Below, one piece after another: positions 52,531 to 62,149 of a stretch of 64,000 nt of DNA. This DNA comes from VXPQ01 sp965116435 (GTDB lineage Bacteria > Bacteroidota > Rhodothermia > Rhodothermales > VXPQ01). Under the pieces are notes generated by a model. The model saw nothing but the letters and a program-made list of their open reading frames with translations. It made no database searches and was not told the DNA's origin. Where the stretch lies: assembly GCA_965116435.1 (NCBI GenBank), contig OZ220686.1, positions 3,005,935 through 3,069,934 on the forward strand, in the 5' to 3' direction. The position numbers were made by a program, and so were the translations under genes. Every line of letters starts with the position of its first letter. The stretch's first letter is position 1.

Positions 52531-54285
52531 ATGTCTGCGCGCGATTTCGACCGTATTCTTGTTACGTCTGCGCTTCCGTACGCCAACGGTCCGTTGCATT
52601 TGGGGCATCTCGCGGGGGCGTATCTGCCCGCCGATCTGTATGTGCGGTACCAGCGGATGAAGGGGCGGGACGTGTTGTACGTATGCGGCTCCGATGAATT
52701 CGGCGTGGCCATCATGATGCGGGCGCATCGGGAAGGCATTTCCCCGCAGGATATCGTGGACGAGTATCATCCGATGATCCGCGACAGCTTCGAGCGTTTC
52801 GGGATGAGCTTCGATTACTACGGGCGGACCACCTCCGACGTGCACCGGGAAACCAGTCAGGATTTTTTTCGCCGCCTCGCGGAACAAGGGCTTTTTCGAT
52901 TGAAAACCGAAAAGCAACTGTACGACCCCGAAGCAGAAATTTTTCTGGCCGACCGCTTTGTGACAGGAACATGCCCGTCCTGCGGATACGAACGCGCGTA
53001 CGGCGATCAGTGCGAGCGGTGCGGCATATCCCTCAGCCCGACCGAACTCGGCCAGCCCCGGAGCACATTGACCGATGCGACGCCGGAACTTCGCGAAACC
53101 ACCCATTGGCACCTGCCGCTGGGCGAATTGCAGCCAAAACTGGAAGCCTGGATCGCCACGCACCCGGAATGGAAACCCAACGTGCTGGGGCAGATACGGA
53201 GCTGGTTCCAGGATGGGCTGCGGGATCGGGCCATTACGCGCGACGTGCCCTGGGGCGTGCCGGTTCCGGAGGATGTGGCGGAAGCCGTGGGCGTGGATGC
53301 GCGCGGCAAGGTCATTTACGTATGGTTCGATGCGCCCATCGGATATATTTCGGCCACTCGGGAATGGGCGGCGGAGACCGGGGACCCCGACGCATGGAAA
53401 ACATACTGGCAGGACGACGGGACGAAACTGCTGCACTTCATAGGCAAGGACAATATTGTGTTCCATTGCCTCATGTTTCCGGCCATGCTGATGGAGCACG
53501 GGGAGTTTGTGCTTGAGGATAATGTTCCGGCCAACGAATTTCTGAACCTTGAAGGGGAGAAATTATCCACCAGCCGCGGCTGGGCCGTGTGGCTGCATGA
53601 ATATCTTGAGGAATTTCCCGCGGATACGCTCCGGTACGCCATGGCGTCCACGCTCCCGGAGACGAAAGACGCCGACTTCAGTTGGCGCGATTTTCAGGCG
53701 CGCGCCAACGGGGAATTGGCCGACGTACTGGGGAATTTTTTCCATCGGGCGTTGACGTTCGCCGCAAGGTACGCGGACGGGAAGGCGCCGCCGCTCGAAG
53801 AGCCTGCGCCGGAAGACCTCGAAATACTGGATGCGCTGGCCGAATTTCCAGCCCGAATAGGCCAGCGCTACGAGACGTTTCGGAACCGGGAAGCCGTGTT
53901 CGAGACGATGCAGCTGGCCCGCCTCGGCAACAAATATTTCAACGACAGAGAACCCTGGCGCACCGCAAAAACCGATTTTCGCGCCTGCGCCAACACGGTG
54001 CACGTATCGTTGCAGATTTGCGCCGCGCTGGCGGTATTGCTGGAGCCGGTGCTTCCGCATAGCGCCGCGCGGCTGCGGGCCATGTTGCGGCTGGAAGGCG
54101 TGCGTTCGAGCGAGCCGGGCGGCGTCGCGGGTCCGATCGGGTGGGACGAAGCGGCCGGGCCGTTGCTTGAGGCCGGGCACGAACTGGGGACCTCCGAAAT
54201 TCTTTTTCGCAAGATCGAGGATGCGCAGATTGCCGCGCAGCTGGAGAAACTGCGGAAGCGGGCGGCGGAAGCAGAAACGCGCTGA
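52531..54285 (+). CDS. metG: methionyl-tRNA synthetase
   Basis: A 584-residue class I synthetase. ATG 52531 (MSARDFDRILVTSALPYAN) is chosen; an in-frame GTG at 52501 lies within a palindromic repeat. It has the HLGH form of HIGH, a four-Cys zinc knuckle (CPSCGYERAYGDQCERCG) and GEKLSTSRGWAV in place of KMSKS. The C-terminal EMAP-II-like tRNA-binding domain found in many MetGs is missing, as in several Bacteroidota. Confidence 0.95.
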   Translation: MSARDFDRILVTSALPYANGPLHLGHLAGAYLPADLYVRYQRMKGRDVLYVCGSDEFGVAIMMRAHREGISPQDIVDEYHPMIRDSFERFGMSFDYYGRTTSDVHRETSQDFFRRLAEQGLFRLKTEKQLYDPEAEIFLADRFVTGTCPSCGYERAYGDQCERCGISLSPTELGQPRSTLTDATPELRETTHWHLPLGELQPKLEAWIATHPEWKPNVLGQIRSWFQDGLRDRAITRDVPWGVPVPEDVAEAVGVDARGKVIYVWFDAPIGYISATREWAAETGDPDAWKTYWQDDGTKLLHFIGKDNIVFHCLMFPAMLMEHGEFVLEDNVPANEFLNLEGEKLSTSRGWAVWLHEYLEEFPADTLRYAMASTLPETKDADFSWRDFQARANGELADVLGNFFHRALTFAARYADGKAPPLEEPAPEDLEILDALAEFPARIGQRYETFRNREAVFETMQLARLGNKYFNDREPWRTAKTDFRACANTVHVSLQICAALAVLLEPVLPHSAARLRAMLRLEGVRSSEPGGVAGPIGWDEAAGPLLEAGHELGTSEILFRKIEDAQIAAQLEKLRKRAAEAETR

Positions 54286-54385
54286 CCCGGGCAGGTTGCG
54301 CAGCGTACCGTAGTATGTCCGCGCCGGGGCGTCGAGAAGCCGGGCGGAGCGCGCGTCGCCGTCGGTGCGATGTCTCCTTAAGCCC

Positions 54386-55798
54386 TTAAATATTGATCGC
54401 TTTGCCGAGGGCGGCGCGGGTGGCTTCCATGAGCGATTCGGAGAGCGTGGGATGGGGGTGCATGGCTTCGGCGATCTCATGCGCCGTGGTTTCGAGGGCC
54501 CGCGCCGTAACGGCTTCCGCAATCAGTTCGGTGGCCTCGCGTCCTATGATGTGGCATCCGAGCCATTCCCCGTACTTCGCATCGTAGATCACCTTGACGA
54601 AGCCTTCCGTGTCGCCCAGCGCCGCCGCCTTGCCCGACGCCGCGAACGGAAACTTGCCTACCTGCACGTCGAAGCCCGCCTCCTTCGCTTTTTCCTCGGT
54701 GTAGCCTACCGAGGCAATCTGCGGCTGGCAGTAGGTGCATCCCGGTATGTTGTTGTAATGCAGCGGATGGACGGCTTCTCCCGCAATCCGCTCCACGCAC
54801 AGGACGCCTTCGTGGCTGGCCTTGTGCGCCAGCCAGGGCGGGCCCGCCACATCGCCGATCGCATAGATTCCGGGGACATTCGTCCGGTAATACTCGTCCG
54901 TGACAATGCGCCCGGGTTCGGTTTTCACGCCCAGCGCTTCCAGGCCCAGGTCCTCAATGTTGCCCCGCACGCCCACGGCGGACAGCACCTGGTCGCATGC
55001 GATGGTTTCGGGTCCCTTGGCGGTTTTGACGGCGACGGCCACCGATGGGCCGCTTGCGTCCACCCCTTGCACTTCCGTGGAAACGAGGCATCGGATGCCC
55101 TGCTTGCCGAAGGCCCGCTGGAGCGCTTTGGAAATATCAATGTCTTCCACGGGCACGAGGCGGTCCAGCAGTTCTACGACGGTCACCTCCGTCCCCATCT
55201 GATTGTAAAAATAGGCGAATTCCACGCCGATGGCCCCTGCGCCGCAAATCACCAGCCGTTTGGGCGGCGTTTTTTGCAGCATGGCTTCCCGGTACGTGAT
55301 GACTTTTTCGCCATCGACAGGAAGCGGGGGAATTTCTCGCGCCCGGGCGCCCGTGGCGATAATGATATGGTCCGCCTCGACGGTTCCGGCCTCGCCGATG
55401 CGCTTTCCGTCCATGTTGACGGAAGGTTCGAGCGCCAGCTTGCCGCGTCCGGCCAGGCGCGCCCTGCCGTAGAGCACATCGATCTTGTTCTTTTTCATCA
55501 GAAAGCCGATGCCCTTGTTCATCTTGCCGGCCACACCCCGGCTTCGCTCCACGATGCGGGCGAAATCCGGCGTAATGCTGCCATCGAGGCGCAGCCCGTA
55601 CTTCGACAAATGCCGCGCTTCCTCCATGACTTCCGCGCTTTTGAGCAGCGCTTTGGTCGGGATGCAGCCTATGTTCAGGCACACGCCGCCCAGTTTGTCC
55701 TTTTCGACGATGGCTACCTTGAGCCCGAGTTGGGATCCGCGGATGGCGGTCTCATAGCCGCCTGGTCCCGATCCTATGACGACGACATCGTATTTCAC
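54386..55798 (-). CDS. lpdA: dihydrolipoyl dehydrogenase
   Basis: FAD disulfide oxidoreductase (E3) of 2-oxoacid dehydrogenase complexes. About 470 residues from GTG 55798 (VKYDVVVIGSGPGGYE); an upstream GTG at 55885 would add 29 unconserved residues. Redox pair in GGVCLNIGCIPTKALL, NAD site ICGAGAIGVEFAYFY, FAD segment GIYAIGDVAGPPWLAH and active-site HPHPTLSE. It converges on metG. No E1/E2 genes are in view. Confidence 0.95.
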   Translation of the reverse strand: MKYDVVVIGSGPGGYETAIRGSQLGLKVAIVEKDKLGGVCLNIGCIPTKALLKSAEVMEEARHLSKYGLRLDGSITPDFARIVERSRGVAGKMNKGIGFLMKKNKIDVLYGRARLAGRGKLALEPSVNMDGKRIGEAGTVEADHIIIATGARAREIPPLPVDGEKVITYREAMLQKTPPKRLVICGAGAIGVEFAYFYNQMGTEVTVVELLDRLVPVEDIDISKALQRAFGKQGIRCLVSTEVQGVDASGPSVAVAVKTAKGPETIACDQVLSAVGVRGNIEDLGLEALGVKTEPGRIVTDEYYRTNVPGIYAIGDVAGPPWLAHKASHEGVLCVERIAGEAVHPLHYNNIPGCTYCQPQIASVGYTEEKAKEAGFDVQVGKFPFAASGKAAALGDTEGFVKVIYDAKYGEWLGCHIIGREATELIAEAVTARALETTAHEIAEAMHPHPTLSESLMEATRAALGKAINI

Positions 55799-55951
55799 GG
55801 CAGATACAGGGTATTCGGTTGAAACAGAAAACGGAAAAGTAAATCCGTAAATGAATGTGCAGGCGAAAAAGTTCGCGCTTTGCACGCAATGCGGGCGTTT
55901 CGGGCGTGTTCGTCGCCGCCGACAGGCGTGCGCACCGTGCGCCTGGGCCGT

Positions 55952-57244
55952 TCAGCGCACCGTAAGCCAGGGCAATGGATCGACGGGAACGCCTTCCGTG
56001 AAAAGCGCGAAAAAAAGCGCCGTGCCCTTGGGTTCGTCGGGCGTGCCGGCCTGCCCGATGATTTGTCCGGTGCGGACAGGGTCGCCTTCGGCAATGAAGG
56101 TGTTCGAAAAATTGGAATACACGCTTTTGTAGATGCCATGCTCCACCACGACATAGCGTCCATATTCCGGGAGCACCGAAATATCGATGATGCGTCCGTC
56201 GAAGATGGCCCGCACGTCCGCCGCAGAGGGCGTTTCGATAATAATGCCCGGATTGCGCGTGGTCGTTCCGTACACGGGATGTACGTTGTCGCCGAACGGT
56301 TCGCGCATGACGCCTTGCACCGGCCAGGGAAGTTGCCCCTGGTTTTCGAGGAAGGAGCCGGACAGGGAGGCGTATTCTTCGGCGGTAACCCGGTCCTCCT
56401 CGGCGCGCAGGCGATTGCGGTCGGCGGCGGCGATGAGTTCCCGGATGTGCTCTTCCAGTTCTCTCGCCGCCGCTTGTTTTTGCTCCAGCGCTTGCTCGAT
56501 CGTCGAGCGTTCGGAGCGCAGTTGGGCAATGATCTCCCGCCGGTTCTCGCGTAGCCGTTCGAGATGTTGCTGTTCGTTGCGCTCTTCGCCCAGCAGCCGC
56601 TCGTTCTCGGTCTGGCTCTGCTTCAGTTGTTCGTTGCGCGCTTCGGCTTCTTGTTGCTTGTCGCCGATTTTTTCGAGCCGGTCGTTCCGTTGCTGCGTGA
56701 ACCGGTGCAGGTAGCGCGCCCGCACCAGCATTTGATTGATGGATTTGGACGAGGCGAGGAGCGCCAGGTCGTGCATGCGGCCATACTTGTAGGCGTGCAC
56801 GGCCCGGCTTCGGTACTGGCGCTTCAGGGTTTCCTGCTCATCCGCGAGGTTGGCGATGGTGGTTTCCTCTGCAACGATCTCGCTGGAAATCTGGCGGATG
56901 CGGCGTCTGTAATTACGCACGAGTTCCCGGTGCAAGGCGATTTGCCGGTCAAGTTGCTCCAGCGTTTCGAGGGTGGCCTGCTCGGCCTCGTTTGTTTCGG
57001 AAAGACGTTGCTTGTCTTCGGCGATTTGCGCTTTCAGTTCGGCCAGGCGCTGCCGGGTGGCTTGCCGCTCGCGGTCGGCCGCATCGTTTTGCGCCGGGTC
57101 ATTTTGCGCTGCGTTGTTTTGCGCTGTGTCGTTTTGCGCTGCGGGGGCAATCAGGATTTCCCGGGAATCCGCTTGCTGCGCCGCTGCGGTTGGCGCGGCG
57201 TATGCAGTCGCTATCAGGACGATGAGGAAAACAAGGGGGCGCAT
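55952..57244 (-). CDS. EnvC-like murein hydrolase activator (degenerate LytM domain)
   Basis: A 430-residue protein with a signal peptide (MRPLVFLIVLIATAYAAP), then four 15-bp-encoded AQND-type repeats, a long coiled coil (about 55-300), and a C-terminal M23/LytM-like domain from about 310 (PWPVQGVMREPFGDNVHPV). The metal ligands of active M23 peptidases are not conserved (IIIETPSAADV where HxxxD is expected; LFFALF where HxH is expected). This is as in E. coli EnvC, which activates amidases instead of cutting itself. It is 11 bp after the TPR gene on the same strand. Confidence 0.87.
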   Translation of the reverse strand: MRPLVFLIVLIATAYAAPTAAAQQADSREILIAPAAQNDTAQNNAAQNDPAQNDAADRERQATRQRLAELKAQIAEDKQRLSETNEAEQATLETLEQLDRQIALHRELVRNYRRRIRQISSEIVAEETTIANLADEQETLKRQYRSRAVHAYKYGRMHDLALLASSKSINQMLVRARYLHRFTQQRNDRLEKIGDKQQEAEARNEQLKQSQTENERLLGEERNEQQHLERLRENRREIIAQLRSERSTIEQALEQKQAAARELEEHIRELIAAADRNRLRAEEDRVTAEEYASLSGSFLENQGQLPWPVQGVMREPFGDNVHPVYGTTTRNPGIIIETPSAADVRAIFDGRIIDISVLPEYGRYVVVEHGIYKSVYSNFSNTFIAEGDPVRTGQIIGQAGTPDEPKGTALFFALFTEGVPVDPLPWLTVR

Positions 57245-57255
57245 GGCAGGCAGGA

Positions 57256-58533
57256 TTATTTCCGCTCCAGTTTTTTATGTAACTCCGGAAGGTTCGGATT
57301 GATTTCGAGGGCGCGCCGCCACGCCTCCGCGGCAGACGTTTCGTAGCCCAGCGCCTCGTACACATCGCCCAGGCGCTCCAGCAAGCGGGCGGAAGCGTTT
57401 GGTTGTTTCGCCGCCTCGTTCATGTGCTGCAAGGCGGCTTCGTACGAAGCCCGGGCCGACACGTCGTCGCCCATGCGCGCGTACAGGGACCCGAGCGTCG
57501 AACGAAGGCCCCCGAGTTCCGCCTCGTTTCCGTATGCGTCCTCCGCCGCGATCCGTACGGCCTCTTCAAAATGCCGAACGGCTTCGGCGTGTCGGCCGTT
57601 CGCCGCAGCGGCCTCGCCGGCGATTTTGCGGAGCTCAAGCGCATTCGGGAAGATTGCAAGTCCTTTTTCCGCCACGTTCCCCGCCTCCGGCAGGCCGCCG
57701 CCGTCCCGAAGCGTCCGGGCCGCATAGATCCACCACTGTACGTCGCGCGGGTTTTGCTCCAGGATGCTCAACAGGTGCCCGGCGGCCTCTTCGCGGCGTC
57801 CCTGCTTCAGGCGAATGTCGGCCATTGTCCGCCGCAGGTCGGCTTGCTGCGGCTCGTCCTCCAGCATGTCGGTCACTATCCGCTCTGCGTTCGCCAAATC
57901 GTCCAGTTGGTTGTAGAGGTTCAGGAGTTGTCGCCGTACGGCGCGATCCCCGTTGTTTTCCTGGAGGATGCGTTCGTACGTGGCCGCGGCTTTCGCCGTT
58001 TCGCCCTCCATCATGTAGATGCGGGCCAGGTCGTAGCGCGCATCAAGCCGCTCCGGCGCCTGCTCCAGTATGTCGGCATACAACAAGGCGGCTTGTCCGC
58101 GTTCGCCCATTTCTGCCTGGACGCCGGCCAGCTGCAAGGCGTAATGTATGTTTTGCGGAGCGAGGGCATGCGCCTTGCTCAGGTGGTAGCGGGCCGTCAC
58201 GTAGTCTCCATTTTCCTCGTACAACTCGGCCGAGGCGGCCAGAATAGCCGGGGAATCGGGAGCCAGTCGGAGCGCCTGGGCATACAGGTCGAGCGCGGCG
58301 CCTTCGTCGCCCGTTTGCGCATACGTCATGCCGCGCACAAAAAGCTGCTGCGCCCGGAGGGAGCGCATTTCTTCCGCTGCGGGATCGGGCGCGAGGGATG
58401 CGGCGTCCGGGGTGGCCTCTTCGAGTTCGACCGGGGCTGCCGCCGGGGCGCATCCGCTTGCGGCCATGCCCGCCGGGATCACCAGGAGCACAACGGCCAG
58501 CAAGGAAGGGGCGAGGGCCCGGACGCCACGCAT
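57256..58533 (-). CDS. TPR-repeat lipoprotein
   Basis: A 425-residue protein. ATG 58533 is chosen because it starts a lipoprotein signal (LLAVVLLVIPAGMAASGC, Cys about 27). About ten TPR-like units follow (e.g. VRGMTYAQTGDEGAALDLY, YDLARIYMMEGETAKAAATY, LERLGDVYEALGYETSAAEA). It is likely an envelope scaffold, transcribed with the EnvC-like gene, so it may act in cell-wall remodelling; that link is inferred from position. Confidence 0.82.
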   Translation of the reverse strand: MRGVRALAPSLLAVVLLVIPAGMAASGCAPAAAPVELEEATPDAASLAPDPAAEEMRSLRAQQLFVRGMTYAQTGDEGAALDLYAQALRLAPDSPAILAASAELYEENGDYVTARYHLSKAHALAPQNIHYALQLAGVQAEMGERGQAALLYADILEQAPERLDARYDLARIYMMEGETAKAAATYERILQENNGDRAVRRQLLNLYNQLDDLANAERIVTDMLEDEPQQADLRRTMADIRLKQGRREEAAGHLLSILEQNPRDVQWWIYAARTLRDGGGLPEAGNVAEKGLAIFPNALELRKIAGEAAAANGRHAEAVRHFEEAVRIAAEDAYGNEAELGGLRSTLGSLYARMGDDVSARASYEAALQHMNEAAKQPNASARLLERLGDVYEALGYETSAAEAWRRALEINPNLPELHKKLERK

Positions 58534-58839
58534 TGGAGCGGTATGCAGGAAAGCGGATGGTCGATGAGCGATGGTGAAAAAACGGAAATATCCGCCGCAG
58601 GTTTCTGGCGTTCCATGTCCCGCAAGATGTTTCTGCGCCGGAATGCGCCCGCGCGCGTTCCGGGTTGGAATCCACCGGGTTTGCGCCAACCCGCCAAAAG
58701 AAACCCTGTGCAGCCGAATGGATTGGGGATTATGCGTTAAATTAGCGAACTGAGGCGTTTATGGTGCGGCGGGGCTATGCGAGTTCCTTGCTGCCGGAAG
58801 ACGCCTCGACCTTGATTCGAAGCCAACCCCTGCGTTCCA
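58534..58839. other. divergent intergenic region
   Basis: About 306 bp between the minus-strand TPR lipoprotein gene and the plus-strand GCS2-CBS gene. No gene is supported. An AT-richer stretch at about 58722-58750 could hold a promoter, but no consensus is convincing. Confidence 0.4.
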
Positions 58840-60786
58840 ATGGGAGAACAAGACCTGACGCCCGAAATGGACGAGGCGTCCTTGCGCCGGTTTACGTATC
58901 GGCTGATTGAGGATGTCCGTGCGCTGGAATATATGCTGGAAGAGAACCGGTTCGAGTCGGGCGTGCGCCGGATCGGGGTGGAGCAGGAAATGTTTCTGGT
59001 GGACGACCGCTGGCGCCCGGCGCCGGTCGCCGAAGAGATACTGGAGCGGACGACCGGGGACAGCCGGGTCGTTGCGGAATTAATGAAGTTCAATCTCGAA
59101 CTGAATATAGACCCCGTCGTGTTTCGGGGCGACTGCCTGCGCCGCATGGAGCGTTCCGTCGAGGATGCGCTGGACAGCGTACGCAAGGTGGTCGAAGAGG
59201 CTGGCGCGCATGTTGTCCTTGCGGGCATTCTTCCCACCATCACCTTGTCCGATCTGGACCTGACGCACATGATGCCGTTCCCCCGGTATCATGCCCTGAA
59301 CGAGGCGATCGCCCGGCTGCGCGGCGGCCCCGCCGAACTCCAGATACGGGGGGCGGACGAACTCTACGTCAAGCATGACAGCATTACGCTGGAAGGCTGC
59401 AACACAAGTTTTCAGACGCATTTGCAGGTGCACCCCGACGAGTTCGCCGGGATGTACAACATTGCGCAAGCCATTGCCGGCCCCGTGCTGGCCGCCGCCG
59501 CCAATTCTCCCACCCTGTTCGGCAAGCGCCTCTGGAAGGAAACGCGCATTGCCCTGTTCCAGCAGGCCGTGGATACGCGCAGTTCGAATCTGTACATCCG
59601 GGAGATGAGTCCCCGCGTGCATTTCGGCACGAAATGGCTCGACCGGTCCGTGCTCGAGATTTTCCAGGAAGATATTTCCCGCTTCCGGATTCTCCTCTCG
59701 AAATCCGAAATCGAGGACCCGCAGCACGCGCTGGCGGCGGGCCGCGCCCCGAAGCTGCAGGCGCTGCAATTGTATAACGGCACCGTGTATCGCTGGAACC
59801 GCGCCTGCTACGGCGTGACGGACGGAAAGCCCACGCTGCGCATCGAAAACCGCATTCTGCCGTCCGGCCCCACCGTGATCGACGAGATGGCGAACGCCGC
59901 GTTCTGGTTCGGCCTGACCGTGGGGTTGTCCCAGGCTTGCCCGGATATTCGGCGCGTCATGGACTTTGACGACGCCATGGGGAATTTTATGGCGGCGGCC
60001 CGCCTGGGCCTGGCGGCGCAGTTTACCTGGTTCGACGGGCGTCGCGCAGCGGCGTCCGACTTGCTCTGCGACGAATTGCTGCCGCTTGCCCGGGAAGGCT
60101 TGCGGAACGCCGGCATTGTCCCCGAAGATATTTCCCGATACCTGGACGTGGTCGAGGAGCGCGTACGGTCTCGCCGTACGGGATCGCACTGGCAACTGCA
60201 TTCCTTGCTTGCGATGCGCCCGAAAGCGACGCGCGCCGAGCGGCTGAGCGCCGTGGTGGCGGCCACGGTCAATCGGCAGCAAGAGGGGGCGCCCGTACAT
60301 ACATGGCCGGACGCCGAGCCGCAAGAAGGCGTGCCGGACCGCCGCTTCGACCGCGCGCGCGTGGAGGAATACATGAGCACCGACCTGGTCACCGTCAACG
60401 AAGAGGAACTGGTCGAACTCGTGGCGTGCCTCATGGACTGGAAGCACATTCGGCACGTCTTGGTCGAGGACAATGCGCACCGCCTCGTAGGGCTTGTGAG
60501 TCACCGGAATTTGCTTCGCCTGATGGCCGAGCAGCGCGGGAGCGGCCAGAATTTGCCGGTAAAGGATGTGATGACCCGGGACCTGATTACGGTGTCTCCG
60601 GGTACGCCCGCCATCGAAGCCATACGCAAGATGCGCGACCTGAAGATCGGTTCGTTGCCGGTGCTCCGGGACGGACGGCTTATCGGGATCATCACGGAGA
60701 AAGATTTTATAGAAATCGCAGGCCGCATTCTGGATCATGGCGTAGCTTCCCTGATGGAAAGCGACCCGGAATCGCAGACAGAGTAA
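58840..60786 (+). CDS. glutamate-cysteine ligase family 2 domain fused to two CBS domains
   Basis: A 648-residue protein. Residues about 30-470 are a GCS2-type ligase: RRIGVEQEMFLVDD (acidic metal site), CNTSFQTHLQVHPDEFAG, REMSPRVHFGTKW and LRIENRILPSGPTVID. Residues about 510-640 hold a CBS pair: VEEYMSTDLVTVNEEELVE ... RLVGLVSHRNLL and VKDVMTRDLITVSPGTPA ... RLIGIITEKDF. The ligase domain should form a gamma-glutamyl amide bond. The CBS pair usually senses adenine nucleotides, so activity may be energy-regulated. Substrate and regulation are inferred. Confidence 0.85.
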   Translation: MGEQDLTPEMDEASLRRFTYRLIEDVRALEYMLEENRFESGVRRIGVEQEMFLVDDRWRPAPVAEEILERTTGDSRVVAELMKFNLELNIDPVVFRGDCLRRMERSVEDALDSVRKVVEEAGAHVVLAGILPTITLSDLDLTHMMPFPRYHALNEAIARLRGGPAELQIRGADELYVKHDSITLEGCNTSFQTHLQVHPDEFAGMYNIAQAIAGPVLAAAANSPTLFGKRLWKETRIALFQQAVDTRSSNLYIREMSPRVHFGTKWLDRSVLEIFQEDISRFRILLSKSEIEDPQHALAAGRAPKLQALQLYNGTVYRWNRACYGVTDGKPTLRIENRILPSGPTVIDEMANAAFWFGLTVGLSQACPDIRRVMDFDDAMGNFMAAARLGLAAQFTWFDGRRAAASDLLCDELLPLAREGLRNAGIVPEDISRYLDVVEERVRSRRTGSHWQLHSLLAMRPKATRAERLSAVVAATVNRQQEGAPVHTWPDAEPQEGVPDRRFDRARVEEYMSTDLVTVNEEELVELVACLMDWKHIRHVLVEDNAHRLVGLVSHRNLLRLMAEQRGSGQNLPVKDVMTRDLITVSPGTPAIEAIRKMRDLKIGSLPVLRDGRLIGIITEKDFIEIAGRILDHGVASLMESDPESQTE

Positions 60787-60867
60787 CTCACGGATTCCCT
60801 GCGTCCCGCAGATTCGCAAAAAAACCGCAGTACCACCCGCATAACCGGAATATCCTGACGAACAGGC

Positions 60868-61932
60868 ATGGGCAACTTTCTGAATAATCTGGCTGAAATA
60901 GAATGGCTGGGCTCCTCGCTGGACGTCTGGTTCGTGCTGCTCGTCGCCTGGGCGACGGTAGCCCTGATCCTGATCTTCGCCCATCGCATCGTCCTTCGGC
61001 GCGTCCGCCATATTTCGGCGCGCACAGAGAATATCATAGACGATGTGTTGGCCACCCTGCTGGGGCGTACGAAATTGTATTTCCTGGTGGCGCTGGCCCT
61101 GTATATCTCGGTGGGCGCCATCACCTTGTCCGACCAGGTGACGAATTACATTTCGCGGATCGCCTTTCTGTTTCTGCTTGTGCAGGTCGTGTTCTGGGGC
61201 AATGCCGCCATTACGGACTGGGTCCGGCTCTACAAGGAGCAGAAACTGGCGAAAGACCCCGCCGCCGTGACGTCCATGCAGGCTGTCGGATTTATCGCCC
61301 GCCTGTTGCTTTATACGGCGATCTTCCTCGTTGCGCTGGACAACTTCGGCATCGACGTCACGACGCTTATCGCCGGACTTGGGATAGGCGGCATTGCTGT
61401 GGCGCTCGCCCTGCAGAATATCCTCGGAGATTTGTTCGCTTCGCTTACGATCGTGCTGGACAAGCCCTTCGAAGTGGGCGACTTTCTGATTGTGGGGGAC
61501 ACGTTGGGGTCGGTCGAAAAGGTGGGTTTGAAGACGACGCGCCTGCGCAGTTTGTCCGGGGAGCAAATCGTGGTCGCCAACGGAGACCTGCTGGGCAGCC
61601 GGATCCGCAATTACAAGCGGATGGATGAGCGGCGCATCCTGTTTTCCTTTGGCGTGGCGTACGATACGCCGTCGGCGCAACTCGAACGCATCCCGGAGAT
61701 GGCGCAGCACATTATCGAAGCCCAGGGACATACCCGCTTCGACCGGGCGCATTTTAAGGGATTCGGAGATTCCACGCTCGATTTCGAGGTGGTGTACTAC
61801 ATGCAGACGCCCGAATACATCACCTTCATGGACGTGCAACAGGCGATCAACCTTGCCCTGGTCCGCCGCTTCGAGGAAGAAAAAATAGAATTCGCCTTCC
61901 CCACCCGAACGGTGTATCTAAAGCAGGAATGA
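60868..61932 (+). CDS. small-conductance mechanosensitive channel (MscS family)
   Basis: A 354-residue protein. About four hydrophobic segments precede the pore helix and beta domain, with the typical GLGIGGIAVALALQNILGDLF followed by DKPFEVGDFLIVGDTLGSVEKVGLKTTRLRS (about residues 170-235) and a C-terminal alpha/beta region. It releases solutes on hypo-osmotic shock. It starts 82 bp after the GCS2-CBS gene. Confidence 0.92.
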   Translation: MGNFLNNLAEIEWLGSSLDVWFVLLVAWATVALILIFAHRIVLRRVRHISARTENIIDDVLATLLGRTKLYFLVALALYISVGAITLSDQVTNYISRIAFLFLLVQVVFWGNAAITDWVRLYKEQKLAKDPAAVTSMQAVGFIARLLLYTAIFLVALDNFGIDVTTLIAGLGIGGIAVALALQNILGDLFASLTIVLDKPFEVGDFLIVGDTLGSVEKVGLKTTRLRSLSGEQIVVANGDLLGSRIRNYKRMDERRILFSFGVAYDTPSAQLERIPEMAQHIIEAQGHTRFDRAHFKGFGDSTLDFEVVYYMQTPEYITFMDVQQAINLALVRRFEEEKIEFAFPTRTVYLKQE

Positions 61933-62005
61933 ATGTGGGGAGGGGTGCAAAAACGCCCCGCATGCACGCGTAAATGGGACGCCTGCGCACGTGCGAGAGC
62001 GGATC

Positions 62006-62013
62006 GCCGAAAC
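62006..62013. repeat. 8-bp flanking direct repeat (left target-site duplication)
   Basis: GCCGAAAC lies directly outside the left terminal inverted repeat. The same octamer lies directly outside the right one at 63494-63501. Confidence 0.75.
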
Positions 62014-62056
62014 GGGACTTATATACAATACTTGACAAGCCCTGAACCGACACACT

Positions 62057-62070
62057 CCCAATAACGGAAA
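62057..62070 (+). repeat. 14-bp direct repeat inside the element (left copy)
   Basis: CCCAATAACGGAAA occurs here and again at 63389-63402, just after the methyltransferase stop, so the gene is bracketed by direct repeats within the inverted repeats. Confidence 0.8.
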
Positions 62071-62090
62071 GCCGATGTGGATAACTTTTC

Positions 62091-62119
62091 TTGACATTGA
62101 CATTCTGATCCCGTAGCAT
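62091..62119 (+). promoter_or_regulatory. sigma-70-type promoter of the methyltransferase gene
   Basis: TTGACA (62091-62096), a 17-bp spacer and TAGCAT (62114-62119) match the general bacterial -35/-10 pattern rather than the Bacteroidota TTG/TAnnTTTG type. It lies 30 bp before the ATG at 62150. Confidence 0.55.
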
Positions 62120-62149
62120 ATGGAACTCCTGAACAAAACGACCCGAAGA

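Noticed and set aside
59080..61839. 919-codon minus-strand open frame
   Set aside because: Antisense of the GCS2-CBS and MscS genes; no motifs.
61933..62005. Upstream part of the integrase remnant read through the reconstructed empty site
   Set aside because: After removing the element the frame stays open (HVRERIAETRYF) but the upstream part does not resemble a transposase, so only the right-hand fragment was called.
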